Shown: positions 7,638 to 17,116 of the stretch, one piece after another
Layout: every line of letters begins with the position of its first letter
Numbering within the stretch: position 1 is the stretch's first letter
Source of the DNA: Coliplasma sp045538555
Lineage (GTDB): Bacteria; Bacillota; Clostridia; Oscillospirales; CAG-382
DNA: 36,215 nucleotides
Direction: 5' to 3'
Assembly: GCA_045538555.1 (NCBI GenBank)
Contig: JAZSRP010000006.1
Location: forward strand, 1 to 36,215
The notes under the pieces: generated by a model
Told to the model about the DNA's origin: nothing
Databases searched by the model: none
What the model saw: the letters and a program-made list of their open reading frames with translations, nothing else
Translations under genes and position numbers: made by a program

Positions 7638-9131
7638 ATGAAAAAACTTTTCAGAGAATATTTTTTGCACATATTTGTTCTTGTTGCCGGTGCAGTGATA
7701 TATGCAGGAGGTTGCTTCCAAAACTGCCTTTGGTTTGACGATGCGTATACTGTGGGACTTATGAGCCACGGATTTTTTGGAGTGATAAAATGGGCGGCTT
7801 TTGACGTTCATCCGCATTTGTATTACATTATGCTCAAGCTGTTTACAATGATATTTGGCAGTTCCTTGTATGTGATGCGTTTGTTTTCGGTTTTGGGCGC
7901 AGTGCTTTTTGCATCGCTGGGTTTCACGCACTTCAGGCGTGATTTTGGAAAAAACGTTGGCTTTTGGTTCAGCTTTTGCGCCGTATTTTCTGCCTCTACA
8001 CTCAACTATGCGCTGCAGATAAGAATGTATACCTGGGCAGCCTATTTTGTGGCACTGACCGCTATTTATGCGTACAGGTATTTCAAAAGTCCCGATATAA
8101 CAAAAAACCGAGTATTGTTTCTGGTGTTTTCCATCGCATCGGCATATACTCATTACTTTGGGCTTTTTGCAGCAGCGGCGATCAATCTTGTTTTGATATA
8201 TGAGACAAAAAAGCAAAAACTTGACGCAAAAAGATGGTTTGCCGATGCTGCAATCCAGATCGGATCTTATATCCCGGGAGGGATAATCTTTTTGATGCAG
8301 GCAATGCTTGGCGGTGCAACGTGGATCAAGATCGAGTGGCCCGACCTGGGGTTTGATCTCACCTCATATCATTTGCTGGGCGATGTTTTGAAGGTGTTTG
8401 TGGAGAGAACCGAAAAGGACTACATCAATCCTCTCTATTCCGTCAATGGTTTTTTCTTCTTTTCGCTGTATTGCATTGCCGCACTTCTGATGTATTATTT
8501 TGTAAAGAAAAACAGGCTGACTTTTGCTGAAAAAAGAGCAGTCGTATCAGCATCAAAAATTTATTACGGCATTATTGCCTCAACTCTTGTTATTTCGCTT
8601 TTCAGAGTCATCTATTACATTCGATATACGGTTGTTATCGGCGGATTTTTGTTTTTCCTTATAGCAATGCTGATCTCAAAATTCAGATTGCAGATCTTCA
8701 AGGTGATTTTTGTTGTTTTCATGTTGGCAGTATTTTCCATACAGACGGTATATTATTATGACCTTATGTACAACGAGACCTCAAATACGGTTGTGGACAC
8801 CTTTGATCCGCTGATAGAAACAGACGACGATTTTTTGATCGATGATGCCAGCGTTTATGTTATTACGGTAATGTACCCCAAAAACACCGTCTGCTATTAC
8901 AACAAAAATGATTGGCGGATAGAAAATACCTATTGCGCTTTTGGAAAAGATGCATACGTTGTCAACAATTTTTCGGAGCTGCGCCCAATGTCTGACCGTG
9001 TATGGACAATGGGCAGGGGAGAGTGCTTTGAGTATCTGCTCCAAAATGGATATTCCGAAGTTTCGGCACACAGCATACATCTTGAATTTCATAACTACAA
9101 CTGGGAAATTATTCTCATGGAAAAACAGTGA
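7638..9131 (+). CDS. GT39-like polytopic membrane glycosyltransferase
   Basis: The product (about 498 aa from ATG 7638) is a many-times membrane-spanning protein like the GT39/ArnT/PMT GT-C family. After the first helix comes a WFDDAYT motif (Asp about 34-35), matching the acidic pair in the first extracytoplasmic loop of GT-C enzymes, followed by a DVHPHLYY block, the usual DxHPP-type motif. A soluble C-terminal domain follows. Such enzymes use lipid-linked sugars to glycosylate proteins or glycolipids outside the membrane. The start is uncertain: in-frame TTG 7566, ATG 7572 and ATG 7608 also exist, but the promoter argues for 7608 or 7638. It is the first gene of a three-gene operon. Confidence 0.8.
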   Translation: MKKLFREYFLHIFVLVAGAVIYAGGCFQNCLWFDDAYTVGLMSHGFFGVIKWAAFDVHPHLYYIMLKLFTMIFGSSLYVMRLFSVLGAVLFASLGFTHFRRDFGKNVGFWFSFCAVFSASTLNYALQIRMYTWAAYFVALTAIYAYRYFKSPDITKNRVLFLVFSIASAYTHYFGLFAAAAINLVLIYETKKQKLDAKRWFADAAIQIGSYIPGGIIFLMQAMLGGATWIKIEWPDLGFDLTSYHLLGDVLKVFVERTEKDYINPLYSVNGFFFFSLYCIAALLMYYFVKKNRLTFAEKRAVVSASKIYYGIIASTLVISLFRVIYYIRYTVVIGGFLFFLIAMLISKFRLQIFKVIFVVFMLAVFSIQTVYYYDLMYNETSNTVVDTFDPLIETDDDFLIDDASVYVITVMYPKNTVCYYNKNDWRIENTYCAFGKDAYVVNNFSELRPMSDRVWTMGRGECFEYLLQNGYSEVSAHSIHLEFHNYNWEIILMEKQ

Positions 9132-9138
9132 GGAATTA

Positions 9139-10188
9139 ATGATGAAAAAAGGCGTTTTGCTCTACACTTGCTACAATGGTTACAATAACACAAAATATCA
9201 TGTGCCCACCGATGAAGAGCTGTTTACTCTTCTCAGGGTGACAGATGAGATTCTTTTTATACCCATAGTTACCTACAACAGGTTTACCGATAGGGATGGA
9301 AACGAAATTTCTGTACTTGATCATGATATAATTGACGCCATGACAGAGGACATGGTTGGCGATCCATCTCGGCTCGAAACAATAAAAGGGGAGTATCACG
9401 CCACTGCCGATCAACGGCTTCCGGCCAATTACCACGTGAAGGATTATGTGTCCGATGCCATATCTCTTGCAAAGCGTATTGTTGCAATAAAAGAGGACGC
9501 AAAGCTTTGGTTTTCTGTTCCATCTGCCGAGAATTTTCATGCCCTGACACATTTTTTTGCAATGCCGTGGGCAGATACCGTAGATTTAATAAAAAATACA
9601 ATTCCCGCCCATATTTGGGAAAACAACGTAAAAGGAGTATATTTTGCAGGCGAGGATATTATCACGGCAGGTTATACAAAATTTTATCCCGATGCTCCGG
9701 AGCATTGCTTTGACAATCCCATCGTATATGCAATGAAAACGGTGTCAGACCGTGTCAGATCTTATGGCAAAAAAATGCTGTGGATACCTTATTATCACGA
9801 GGCAGCATCTTCGTCCAAGAATCTTGGGTATACAGTAAATCTTACAGATATTTTTGATATTGCAATTATTCAACCCTCTTTCTTTTTTAACAAACTGCGG
9901 GTTGATGAGATCGGCATTGTGTCCGACTGCGTTTCAAAACAGGCAGTTCTGGACATCGACAGACACATAATCGGTGGAAAAAAGATCTCAAAAACAAGCA
10001 TTGGATTTGAGATGGAGATCGACAGCCAGTTTTTTGTTGACGACGGATACAAAGAAAGGTATTTTGAGTACGAAAAAGGTTTTGGACCTTTTGTGGGAAC
10101 CCATCCAACAGCTTATTATGCAGGCGCCCCCGAGACCATGCTTCGTTTGCTTGATGTGGTGGACAATTTTTACAACAACAAGAACTGA
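9139..10188 (+). CDS. DUF4855-like protein
   Basis: The start is at ATG 9139 (or 9142): AGGA at 9131-9134 overlaps the stop of the glycosyltransferase gene, so the two are translationally linked. The product is about 350 aa without a signal peptide. The pattern LWIPYYHEA, then DIFDIAIIQPSFFF (about residues 210-250) and a late acidic IGFEMEID segment, resembles DUF4855, a TIM-barrel-like family whose members sit in polysaccharide and S-layer gene sets. Conserved Glu and Asp in these blocks could be catalytic as in glycoside hydrolases; that is inference. An open frame runs upstream to 8941 but lies inside the glycosyltransferase gene and is not used. Confidence 0.65.
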   Translation: MMKKGVLLYTCYNGYNNTKYHVPTDEELFTLLRVTDEILFIPIVTYNRFTDRDGNEISVLDHDIIDAMTEDMVGDPSRLETIKGEYHATADQRLPANYHVKDYVSDAISLAKRIVAIKEDAKLWFSVPSAENFHALTHFFAMPWADTVDLIKNTIPAHIWENNVKGVYFAGEDIITAGYTKFYPDAPEHCFDNPIVYAMKTVSDRVRSYGKKMLWIPYYHEAASSSKNLGYTVNLTDIFDIAIIQPSFFFNKLRVDEIGIVSDCVSKQAVLDIDRHIIGGKKISKTSIGFEMEIDSQFFVDDGYKERYFEYEKGFGPFVGTHPTAYYAGAPETMLRLLDVVDNFYNNKN

Positions 10189-10199
10189 AGGAGTAGATA

Positions 10200-12851
10200 T
10201 TGAAAATGCATTTAAAAAAAGTAATCTCTGCTTTGCTGGTATGCTTTATTCTGCTTTTTGCCGTATCCTGCAAAGGATCAGAAAATACAAAAAATGATAA
10301 TTCTGATGAAACGGACAACAAAGAAACATCAGTATCTGCGTATTCGCGTGATTCTTTTGGATATGAAAAGGAATACACAAAGCAACATCTTGATTTTATT
10401 GTCAGCAAGGAATACAAAGAGATAGTAGCAGTTGACGGAGGACTTGCTGAGAATATTGCCAACAACTATGAGGATGCAAAGCTCAATTTTGTCAACGGCA
10501 CCTGGAAAGCACTGTCAAAAGCTGTTGCGGCAGTAGGAGAGGGCGAGATAGAGCTGATCAACGAATACGAGATACTCGTGACACAGCTTATGCAAAATAC
10601 CGGAGCTGAAGAAGGTTTTGCAGGAAGCTTTCAAGAAAATTATTTCAATGCTGTCATAATTCTCTTTGAAAAAATAGACCAACAACTCTCTGCGGCAAAA
10701 GAAGCCAATGATATATTTACCGGTGAGGCGCTTGAGGAAGCAGAAGAGTTGGCAACCTATCTTGACGGAACGATTGGGCTGCTGAAAAAGCTTGAGGGGG
10801 TGTCTGATGAGGAGGCGACCACGCTTTTTGGCGATGCCCTTGAAAAGGTAAAAGAAAAGTTTGACTCGGATTTTATCAAAGGGAACGAAAAATTTGTAAA
10901 AAACATGACAGGTGCTCTGGGTGTGGCGTCTGATGTGACTTCCTTTGTGTCAGACACTCTCGGTGATGTTGTTGAAGAATATTTGATTTACCAGACATTG
11001 TCGACAGCAAGCGCCGAGTGGGATATGGTGTGGAAATCTATTTCAAAATCTGCACGAGCATCCGCAAGCGGAAGTGATGATAAAAAGCTCATTGACTCAT
11101 ACAACAAGGTTGCGGATTGTATTGACAAAATATTGGAGCGCACTCAAAATTTCCGAAAGAGCAACGCTTCTGCTTTGTTTGAATCCATCACACGCAACGG
11201 AACAAAAAATCTGGCTGAGTTTGCTTATTCCGCAGGATATGAAGTGTGGGACGAAATGATGAAATGCTGGCCAATGGGCGCAGCAGTAAGAGGCGGACTC
11301 GTGGCAGGTGTTGCTGCTGCAAACCTTTTGGCAAACAGTGATGATATTGCTTATTACGGACAGATGCTTATCGGTTACGGCAGAGTTGCTTCTGCAGCAT
11401 TTGATACAATGGAAAAAGCGCAAAAAGCGCTGGAAAACAAAAAAGACTACAAATCAGCTCTGCTGTTTGACAAAGCGTTCAACGTATACAAGGATATTCA
11501 GATGTCCGCTGCTACCTGCGCCATAAATTATTTGAATTCAATAAAAACAAGCACGCTGGGTTTTATATTCAAATATACTACCGACGATGAGGAGGCGCAG
11601 ATCCTTCTAATACAGGTACATATTGCAGACTGGATGCCTATTCGCTGCCACAATGTACAAAAGATCGAAAACAACGGCGGACATGTGGTAGGATGCAACG
11701 GAAACCTGTTTTATTTCAAGCTCACTGATCAATCTGTATCACAAACCGGTACATATGGCAATTTTTCCGCCAATTCAAACGTAAAGAACAAGCTGATATG
11801 CAGAAATTACGAGGGCAAGGAGCGCACTGTAATTGAAACAAATGCTCTTGGCAGGCTATATATCTGCGGCGAAAAAATCTTTTATGTACGCAGTGATGTT
11901 TATGATTGGTATATGGTCAATATGGATGGCACCGGTGAGCAGCTTGCCACCCAAGGTGAGATCATAGGATATACAGAGCAGTATGGAATGCTGTTGGTAA
12001 GAGGAGATAACGGGTGTTATTTTACTGATTTTACCGGAAATAGATCAGAACCGTTTGGAGACTCTGAGAGCATCATACTTTCTGTATACGGAAATTTTGT
12101 CTATCATGCAGACAAAAGCGGAGAGCAAACGTTTGTGCTGAAAAAGACGGATTTTGTTTCCAATGAAACAAAAAATATCGGCACCGTGGATATTCCGGAA
12201 TGTGATATGTGGTATGCAACTATTTCGGGCATCACCCAGACTGATACCGCAGTGTATTTTACTGCCGGAGAGTTTGGCGGAACAGGTAATTTTTTTACGG
12301 GTACCGGCATATATTCGATCAGCTTTGAAACAGACGTGCTCACCATGCTGCACAACGGATTTTTGGGTGCTCCCTTTATATGTGTGGAAACTGACAGTGA
12401 GTCAAAGATTGATTATGTTTATTATTATGAGGGGATGTCCATAAGCAACACCGGTCCCCAGCTCGGTTTTCTTTCGGAAGAAGTATTTTGTATAAACACA
12501 AAAACGCTTGAAACGTCGCAGGCAAATTACAATCTGACAGTTGACGGCGAGGCATACCTGAAAGACGGTGTGCTTATGCAAAACACAGGCCGATATTCTA
12601 CCAGTACTCTTATGTCAGCTCAGACTGTCACGGCGCAAGGGTACAAGTCATTGGGAATCCGCGATGATCTTTCATCAACATATCATTCCTGGGCGGAGAC
12701 GGTTGGAGACAGAATTTTTGTCAGCATTGAGGACGTGGTATACGAAGAGGATGCAACTCTTGGCTGGCGCACGGGATACCGACGTGTTTCCACAGCTTTG
12801 TTTGAGTTTTCGATAAAAGATAAAAAGCTAAGAAAGATATACGAATACTAA
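10200..12851 (+). CDS. large lipoprotein with probable DUF5050-type beta-propeller
   Basis: TTG at 10200 is the start: GGAG lies 6 nt upstream, whereas ATG 10206 would be 12 nt away. The 883-aa product has a signal peptide with lipobox VSCK, a long mainly helical region (about 40-450), and a C-terminal beta region from about 470 with repeated short strands such as NLFYF, KIFYV and YGMLLV, plus DGTGEQL turns, the look of the DUF5050/TolB-like propeller. It closes the operon begun by the glycosyltransferase (11-nt gap from the DUF4855-like gene). It probably works at the cell surface together with the products of the two upstream genes; the exact task is unknown. Confidence 0.75.
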   Translation: MKMHLKKVISALLVCFILLFAVSCKGSENTKNDNSDETDNKETSVSAYSRDSFGYEKEYTKQHLDFIVSKEYKEIVAVDGGLAENIANNYEDAKLNFVNGTWKALSKAVAAVGEGEIELINEYEILVTQLMQNTGAEEGFAGSFQENYFNAVIILFEKIDQQLSAAKEANDIFTGEALEEAEELATYLDGTIGLLKKLEGVSDEEATTLFGDALEKVKEKFDSDFIKGNEKFVKNMTGALGVASDVTSFVSDTLGDVVEEYLIYQTLSTASAEWDMVWKSISKSARASASGSDDKKLIDSYNKVADCIDKILERTQNFRKSNASALFESITRNGTKNLAEFAYSAGYEVWDEMMKCWPMGAAVRGGLVAGVAAANLLANSDDIAYYGQMLIGYGRVASAAFDTMEKAQKALENKKDYKSALLFDKAFNVYKDIQMSAATCAINYLNSIKTSTLGFIFKYTTDDEEAQILLIQVHIADWMPIRCHNVQKIENNGGHVVGCNGNLFYFKLTDQSVSQTGTYGNFSANSNVKNKLICRNYEGKERTVIETNALGRLYICGEKIFYVRSDVYDWYMVNMDGTGEQLATQGEIIGYTEQYGMLLVRGDNGCYFTDFTGNRSEPFGDSESIILSVYGNFVYHADKSGEQTFVLKKTDFVSNETKNIGTVDIPECDMWYATISGITQTDTAVYFTAGEFGGTGNFFTGTGIYSISFETDVLTMLHNGFLGAPFICVETDSESKIDYVYYYEGMSISNTGPQLGFLSEEVFCINTKTLETSQANYNLTVDGEAYLKDGVLMQNTGRYSTSTLMSAQTVTAQGYKSLGIRDDLSSTYHSWAETVGDRIFVSIEDVVYEEDATLGWRTGYRRVSTALFEFSIKDKKLRKIYEY

Positions 12852-12856
12852 ATTAA

Positions 12857-12886
12857 AAATCCTGACAGCGCTGCTGTCAGGATTTT
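12857..12886. terminator. bidirectional terminator between convergent genes
   Basis: CCTGACAGC and its complement form a perfect stem with a 3-nt GCT loop, flanked by A-rich sequence on the left and TTTTGTTT on the right, so it can stop both the lipoprotein operon and the leftward hydrolase gene, whose stop is 3 nt away. Confidence 0.85.
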
Positions 12887-12888
12887 GT

Positions 12889-13827
12889 TTACAGTTCAAA
12901 AAATTCCTTGAGGGTTTCAAGATACATTTCCGGTTGAATCACATAGCTGAGTCCATGGGCCGCGTCGGGAACAGTGACCAGCTTCTTCTTGGGTGAAGAA
13001 CAGGTTTCAAAATTTTTCACACTCATCTCACAGGGAACAAAATCATCCGCTTCTCCATGAAAAAAGAGAATGGGCTTGGTACAATTTTTCAGCGACTTTT
13101 GAGGTGAACGAGATTCAAGTCCAAACCTCCCAAACAAAAACGCACCAATCCGCGCCAGAGGGTATAGACGCGGGTCGATATTGCGGTCTTTCATCACTTT
13201 TTTAATTATGTCTTTTGCTGAGGTATATCCGCAGTCAGCCAGAATCCCTACTACGTTTTCCGGCAGTGGGTATCCGGATGCAATCATAACGGTTGCAGCC
13301 CCCATTGAAATTCCGGTCAAAAAAACCTTTTTTTCATTTCCAAAACGTTTTGTAATATATTCAAGCCATGACATACAGTCTCTGCTTTCGTTGACACCAA
13401 ATGTTATGACAGAACCATCGCTTTTGCCGCAGGCACGTTGATCTACCAAAAAAGCACTGTGGCCAAGCTCAAAACATCTCTGAACAGCACCGCACAGGTC
13501 ACGCTCTGTATTTCCCCTGTATCCATGAAACATCAATTCCATGGGTGCATCCGGAGCGTATTCATAGTACTTTCCATATAGCTTGAGATGGTCAAAGGAA
13601 GTGATGCAGATCTCTTCGTGCTTCATGGCTCTGACCTCTTTTATCCATCCGGTCATCAGCTCACGGAAGGGTTCATAGTTTTTCCCGGGAGGGATAGGGT
13701 ATTCCTCTGTGGGGATCTTGTCTTTTTTTGAAAAATAAAAAGCCATTCTGAAGCATACAAAAGATGCAACCGCTATCAACAAAAGAAAAAGTCCCAGCAC
13801 ACCTGCCAAAATCCATAGCCAAATCAT
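12889..13827 (-). CDS. membrane-anchored alpha/beta hydrolase
   Basis: ATG 13827 is chosen because AAGGAGGT precedes it by 7 nt; the longer frame to 13863 lacks a site. The 312-aa product begins with one hydrophobic helix (about 3-27), then an alpha/beta hydrolase domain: oxyanion-hole block FHGYRGN, nucleophile elbow GISMGA (Ser about 183), acidic residue in GEADDFVP and catalytic His in DAAHGLS near the C-terminus. All parts of the triad are present. Family members of this size cleave esters or peptides near the membrane; the substrate cannot be read from the sequence. It is transcribed alone, convergent to the lipoprotein operon and divergent from the AAA+ operon. Confidence 0.85.
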   Translation of the reverse strand: MIWLWILAGVLGLFLLLIAVASFVCFRMAFYFSKKDKIPTEEYPIPPGKNYEPFRELMTGWIKEVRAMKHEEICITSFDHLKLYGKYYEYAPDAPMELMFHGYRGNTERDLCGAVQRCFELGHSAFLVDQRACGKSDGSVITFGVNESRDCMSWLEYITKRFGNEKKVFLTGISMGAATVMIASGYPLPENVVGILADCGYTSAKDIIKKVMKDRNIDPRLYPLARIGAFLFGRFGLESRSPQKSLKNCTKPILFFHGEADDFVPCEMSVKNFETCSSPKKKLVTVPDAAHGLSYVIQPEMYLETLKEFFEL

Positions 13828-13927
13828 ATCAGCACCTCCTTGTTTTATTATATTGTAATTCAATTAATATGTTTTTTCAACATAAAAAGGTAAATATATT
13901 TTCAAAAAAAACGGTATTTGCCTTTCC

Positions 13928-13956
13928 TTGACAAATAAGGTATATAAATATATAAT
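13928..13956 (+). promoter_or_regulatory. perfect sigma-A promoter of the AAA+/YbjN/CARF operon
   Basis: TTGACA (13928-13933), a 17-nt spacer and TATAAT (13951-13956): both hexamers match consensus exactly. The start codon follows at 13987 after CAGGGGG. Such a promoter suggests strong constitutive transcription or control by a repressor. Confidence 0.85.
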
Positions 13957-13986
13957 TATATAAAAAGTTACAGGGGGAAATTTTCC

Positions 13987-16113
13987 ATGATAATCATAAA
14001 CATTAAGCTCAATAAGGAATGGCTGATGATCAGAGGAAACAATGATATCGAAGCACCCATGAAAGAGCTGCTGGAAGGATTTAAAGAACTTTTTCGTACT
14101 CGCATACAACAAATGTTTTTGAGCGGCAATGAGATTGGGTTGGTTGTCAACTCTATATTTTCGCCCAAAAAAACAAGAGAGCTTTTGTCTGATGTATTGT
14201 CACAAAAACTTGCCCTGTCTATTGACTCTCCCATTGTGGAGTGCACCGTGACCGAGCAGCCTGATGAAGATGACGACTATGAGCCCCACAAAAAAGTAAA
14301 AAATCCATTTGATGATCATGACGATGACGATGACGATGATGACGATGCAGACGGAAAAAAAGATCCCATGGAATATTTGATGGAACAGATCAAAAAAGCA
14401 AAGGAAAAAAGATCGATTTGCGATGATTCGGAGGAAAAGACAGCCGAAATCATTGAAAAGGAACGGGAAACAGCAAGTATCAAGTGGCTGCAGAATCAAA
14501 AAGAAAAGCTTGTGGGCTGTAGCAACTTTTTGTCACTTCTGGAGGAGTTGCGGCTCATTTCTTCACGGGTCCGCAAACACAACACCCAAAAATCATTTGC
14601 ATTTCAGCATTATCTGTTTGCCGTGAATTATGGCTATGGCTATACAACATATACCAAGGCGCTTCTTGATGCTCTTACAATATTTGGACTCCGTGAAAAA
14701 AGCGTTCCTGATGTTGTCAATGAGCTGGTTCTCGATCTTCCAAAAAACAACAGCATTGATCCGCGTGAAGCACTTCTTTCTTCAATAAGAAGATCCGGTT
14801 CACGGGGAAGGGTATATTCTATTGACATTTCACGCTGGCTCCATCGTATTGACGACCCTGATTTTCGTGATTTTCTTATGTCGCTGTCAAGAATGGAAAA
14901 TAATATCTATATTTTCCGTGTTCCTTTTCTTGAAAAAGAGGTTTTGGACCGAGTTCATGCATGTATCAACGATCTGATATTTGTTAAATGTGTATCCATT
15001 CCTCCAATGAAAGTTGAGGATATGGCGCAGTGTGCAAAAGGATTTCTCAAGGAGTATGGTTATGATCTGACAGATGATGCCGTCAGTGTTTTTAATCAAA
15101 AGGTTATTGAAGAAAAATCAGACGGTCGCTTTTATGGTTTAAACACCGTAAAAAAGATAGTTTCGGAGTTTATCTATCAAAAACAGCTGTCAGATGCCCA
15201 AAACGATAAAGATGATACTGTAATCGATGCTTCTGATCTCTCTGCGCTTACAGCAGAGATGGAGGACGGACTTGCCGGTATTGAGCAGCTCAAGGAAATG
15301 GTTGGCATGGAGGAGATCGTAAAAAAGGTAGAGGAGATCATTGCCAGTATCCGATTGTCCAAAACCGTCAAGGGCGTATTTTCTCCATCACTGCATATGC
15401 GTTTTCTTGGCAACCCAGGCACGGGAAAAACCACTGTTGCACGGCTGATCGGAAAAACTCTTGCTGAGAGCGGTGTTCTCCGCAACGGCAGCTTTTTTGA
15501 GATCTCCGGACGTGACCTTGTGGGAAGATATATTGGCGAGACTGCACCAAAAACAGCCGCCATCTGCCGCGATGCATACGGATCGGTATTGTTTATTGAC
15601 GAGGCATATTCTCTTTACAGGGGAGACGAAAACAAAAAGGATTTTGGTATCGAAGCACTTGAGACACTGATTGCGGAGATGGAAAACCACCGTGACGACC
15701 TTGTAGTGATAATGGCGGGTTACGACGCAGAAATGCAGGAACTGATGAACGGCAACAAAGGTCTTGAGAGCAGAATGCCCTACGTTATCAAATTTCCCAA
15801 TTACAACAGAAAACAGTTGTTTGAGATATTCAAAAAAATGATTGGCAAGATCAGATATGCTGATGGATTCCTTGAGGAAGCAAAATTATTTTTTGATAAT
15901 TTGCCTGATACGCTGCTCAATTCAAGGAGCTTTAGCAACGCAAGGTACGTACGCAACATTGTGCAGTCCACCTGCAGCAAAGCCGCAACCCGTATGTATG
16001 TAAACAACGGGTCTGAATTTGAACTCACAAAAGAGGATTTCCGTTCTGCATGCAACGAAAAGGTAAAGGACGATCTCCTCAAAAAGAAACCCAAAACCCG
16101 CATTGGGTTTTGA
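13987..16113 (+). CDS. CbbX/SpoVK-like AAA+ ATPase
   Basis: The 708-aa product has a C-terminal AAA+ module of the CbbX/SpoVK/EccA type: Walker A GNPGTGKT (475-482), Walker B LFIDEAYSL (535-543), a sensor-1 strand near VVIMAGYD, an Arg-finger region GLESRMPY and sensor-2-like NARYVRN. Residues about 200-390 look like a second AAA-type module whose P-loop has decayed to YGYGYTTYTK, so it probably cannot bind ATP normally. An Asp-only run lies at about 112-120 between the N-terminal domain and a Lys/Glu-rich coiled stretch. Relatives remodel protein complexes. It heads an operon with two YbjN-like proteins and a CARF nuclease, suggesting it loads or releases one of them; that is inference. Confidence 0.85.
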   Translation: MIIINIKLNKEWLMIRGNNDIEAPMKELLEGFKELFRTRIQQMFLSGNEIGLVVNSIFSPKKTRELLSDVLSQKLALSIDSPIVECTVTEQPDEDDDYEPHKKVKNPFDDHDDDDDDDDDADGKKDPMEYLMEQIKKAKEKRSICDDSEEKTAEIIEKERETASIKWLQNQKEKLVGCSNFLSLLEELRLISSRVRKHNTQKSFAFQHYLFAVNYGYGYTTYTKALLDALTIFGLREKSVPDVVNELVLDLPKNNSIDPREALLSSIRRSGSRGRVYSIDISRWLHRIDDPDFRDFLMSLSRMENNIYIFRVPFLEKEVLDRVHACINDLIFVKCVSIPPMKVEDMAQCAKGFLKEYGYDLTDDAVSVFNQKVIEEKSDGRFYGLNTVKKIVSEFIYQKQLSDAQNDKDDTVIDASDLSALTAEMEDGLAGIEQLKEMVGMEEIVKKVEEIIASIRLSKTVKGVFSPSLHMRFLGNPGTGKTTVARLIGKTLAESGVLRNGSFFEISGRDLVGRYIGETAPKTAAICRDAYGSVLFIDEAYSLYRGDENKKDFGIEALETLIAEMENHRDDLVVIMAGYDAEMQELMNGNKGLESRMPYVIKFPNYNRKQLFEIFKKMIGKIRYADGFLEEAKLFFDNLPDTLLNSRSFSNARYVRNIVQSTCSKAATRMYVNNGSEFELTKEDFRSACNEKVKDDLLKKKPKTRIGF

Positions 16114-16130
16114 GAAAGGCAGTGCGATTT

Positions 16131-16622
16131 ATGAAAAGTGAAAAAACATTGTTGCTTGCACAGCACGCTCATAGTCTTGTCAAGAGTTTTTTGGATTCCA
16201 ATCGATTGAAATATGATTATGATGATCAAAATCTAAACGTTGTCCTTGAATTGATGGGCGATGATCTAAAAATTTCTCTCAGGATCACAGCCGACGCCGA
16301 AAATGCGCTCTTGGTGGTTATATCGCAGCTTCCGTTCAAAATAAAAGAGGATTGTCTTGTTGATTTTGCCATTGGCTGTTCTTATATCAACAATATAATA
16401 TCAGACGGAAACCTTGAGATCGATCTGGCTCACAAAACGGCCTTTTTCAGGATGACAGTCAGCTTTTTTGATACAGAGCTTGATATCGGTGTAATAGATT
16501 ATCTTATTTCCCGCTTGGTTTATACTGTTGACAAGATAAACGACAAGCTATTTATGCTTGCAAGCGGAAATATGGATCTCCAGCAGTTTTTGGATACAAA
16601 GTTTGGCGGAGGTGAAAGCTGA
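16131..16622 (+). CDS. YbjN-like domain protein, copy 1
   Basis: The 163-aa product starts at ATG 16131, 17 nt after the ATPase gene; its ribosome site is weak (AAGG about 12 nt upstream). The pattern of a helix, then strands with short turns such as LNVVLELM, LLVVISQLPFKI and the long C-terminal helices, fits the YbjN / type III secretion chaperone-like fold (PF10722). Proteins of this fold often bind partners rather than catalyse. Its end overlaps the next gene by the ATG/TGA junction, so the two are made together. It is clearly the same type as its neighbour, although the sequences have diverged. Function in this operon is unknown. Confidence 0.6.
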   Translation: MKSEKTLLLAQHAHSLVKSFLDSNRLKYDYDDQNLNVVLELMGDDLKISLRITADAENALLVVISQLPFKIKEDCLVDFAIGCSYINNIISDGNLEIDLAHKTAFFRMTVSFFDTELDIGVIDYLISRLVYTVDKINDKLFMLASGNMDLQQFLDTKFGGGES

Positions 16623-17083
16623 TGGCTGAGGTTACTGCAAAAATGATTTTTGATACCGTCTGCGAAGCACTCACGGACAAAGAAGTAATGTTTATGAAGC
16701 TGGAAGAAGAAAATGCTGTCACGTTTGGGTTTGCGGGAGACAATGTTCCGGTTGACATTGCTCTTTTTGCCAATGCTCACACGGATGTGCTCACTCTTGT
16801 TTCACGACTAAAATTCACTGTATGCGAAGAAAAAAGAATTGATTTTGCCGTTGCGGTCGCGGATTTAAATTACAAAATGGTAATAGGCAGTTTTGACTTT
16901 AATTTCAAAGACGGGTATATTTCATTTAGAATAACAAACAGCTACCGCGGTACAAATATATCAAAAGAAGTGGTGCACGTTATGGTAGGCAATGCTTACA
17001 ATACCGTTGATAAGATCGCTCCTTTGCTGAGTCAGCTTAACAACGGTGAGATACAACTCGATCAGCTGCTGAAAATGATCTAA
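16622..17083 (+). CDS. YbjN-like domain protein, copy 2
   Basis: The 153-aa product starts at the ATG that overlaps the stop of copy 1 (TGATG), a sign of coupled translation. It repeats the same layout: N-terminal helix, beta strands (VTFGFAGD, VLTLVSRLKF), an AVADLNY helix start, a strand segment KDGYISFRI, and a final helical DKIAPLLSQL region. This copy lacks the second half of the first protein's C-terminal tail. Two tandem YbjN-like proteins next to an AAA+ enzyme suggest a heterodimer or alternative partners. No active site is visible. Confidence 0.65.
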   Translation: MAEVTAKMIFDTVCEALTDKEVMFMKLEEENAVTFGFAGDNVPVDIALFANAHTDVLTLVSRLKFTVCEEKRIDFAVAVADLNYKMVIGSFDFNFKDGYISFRITNSYRGTNISKEVVHVMVGNAYNTVDKIAPLLSQLNNGEIQLDQLLKMI

Positions 17084-17116
17084 AAAAACCAATTTCGCGT
17101 TTCTTGGAGAATGCCA

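Noticed and set aside
8941..9138. N-terminal extension of the DUF4855-like gene
   Set aside because: This stretch lies in another frame inside the glycosyltransferase gene; the AGGA next to 9139 gives the start.
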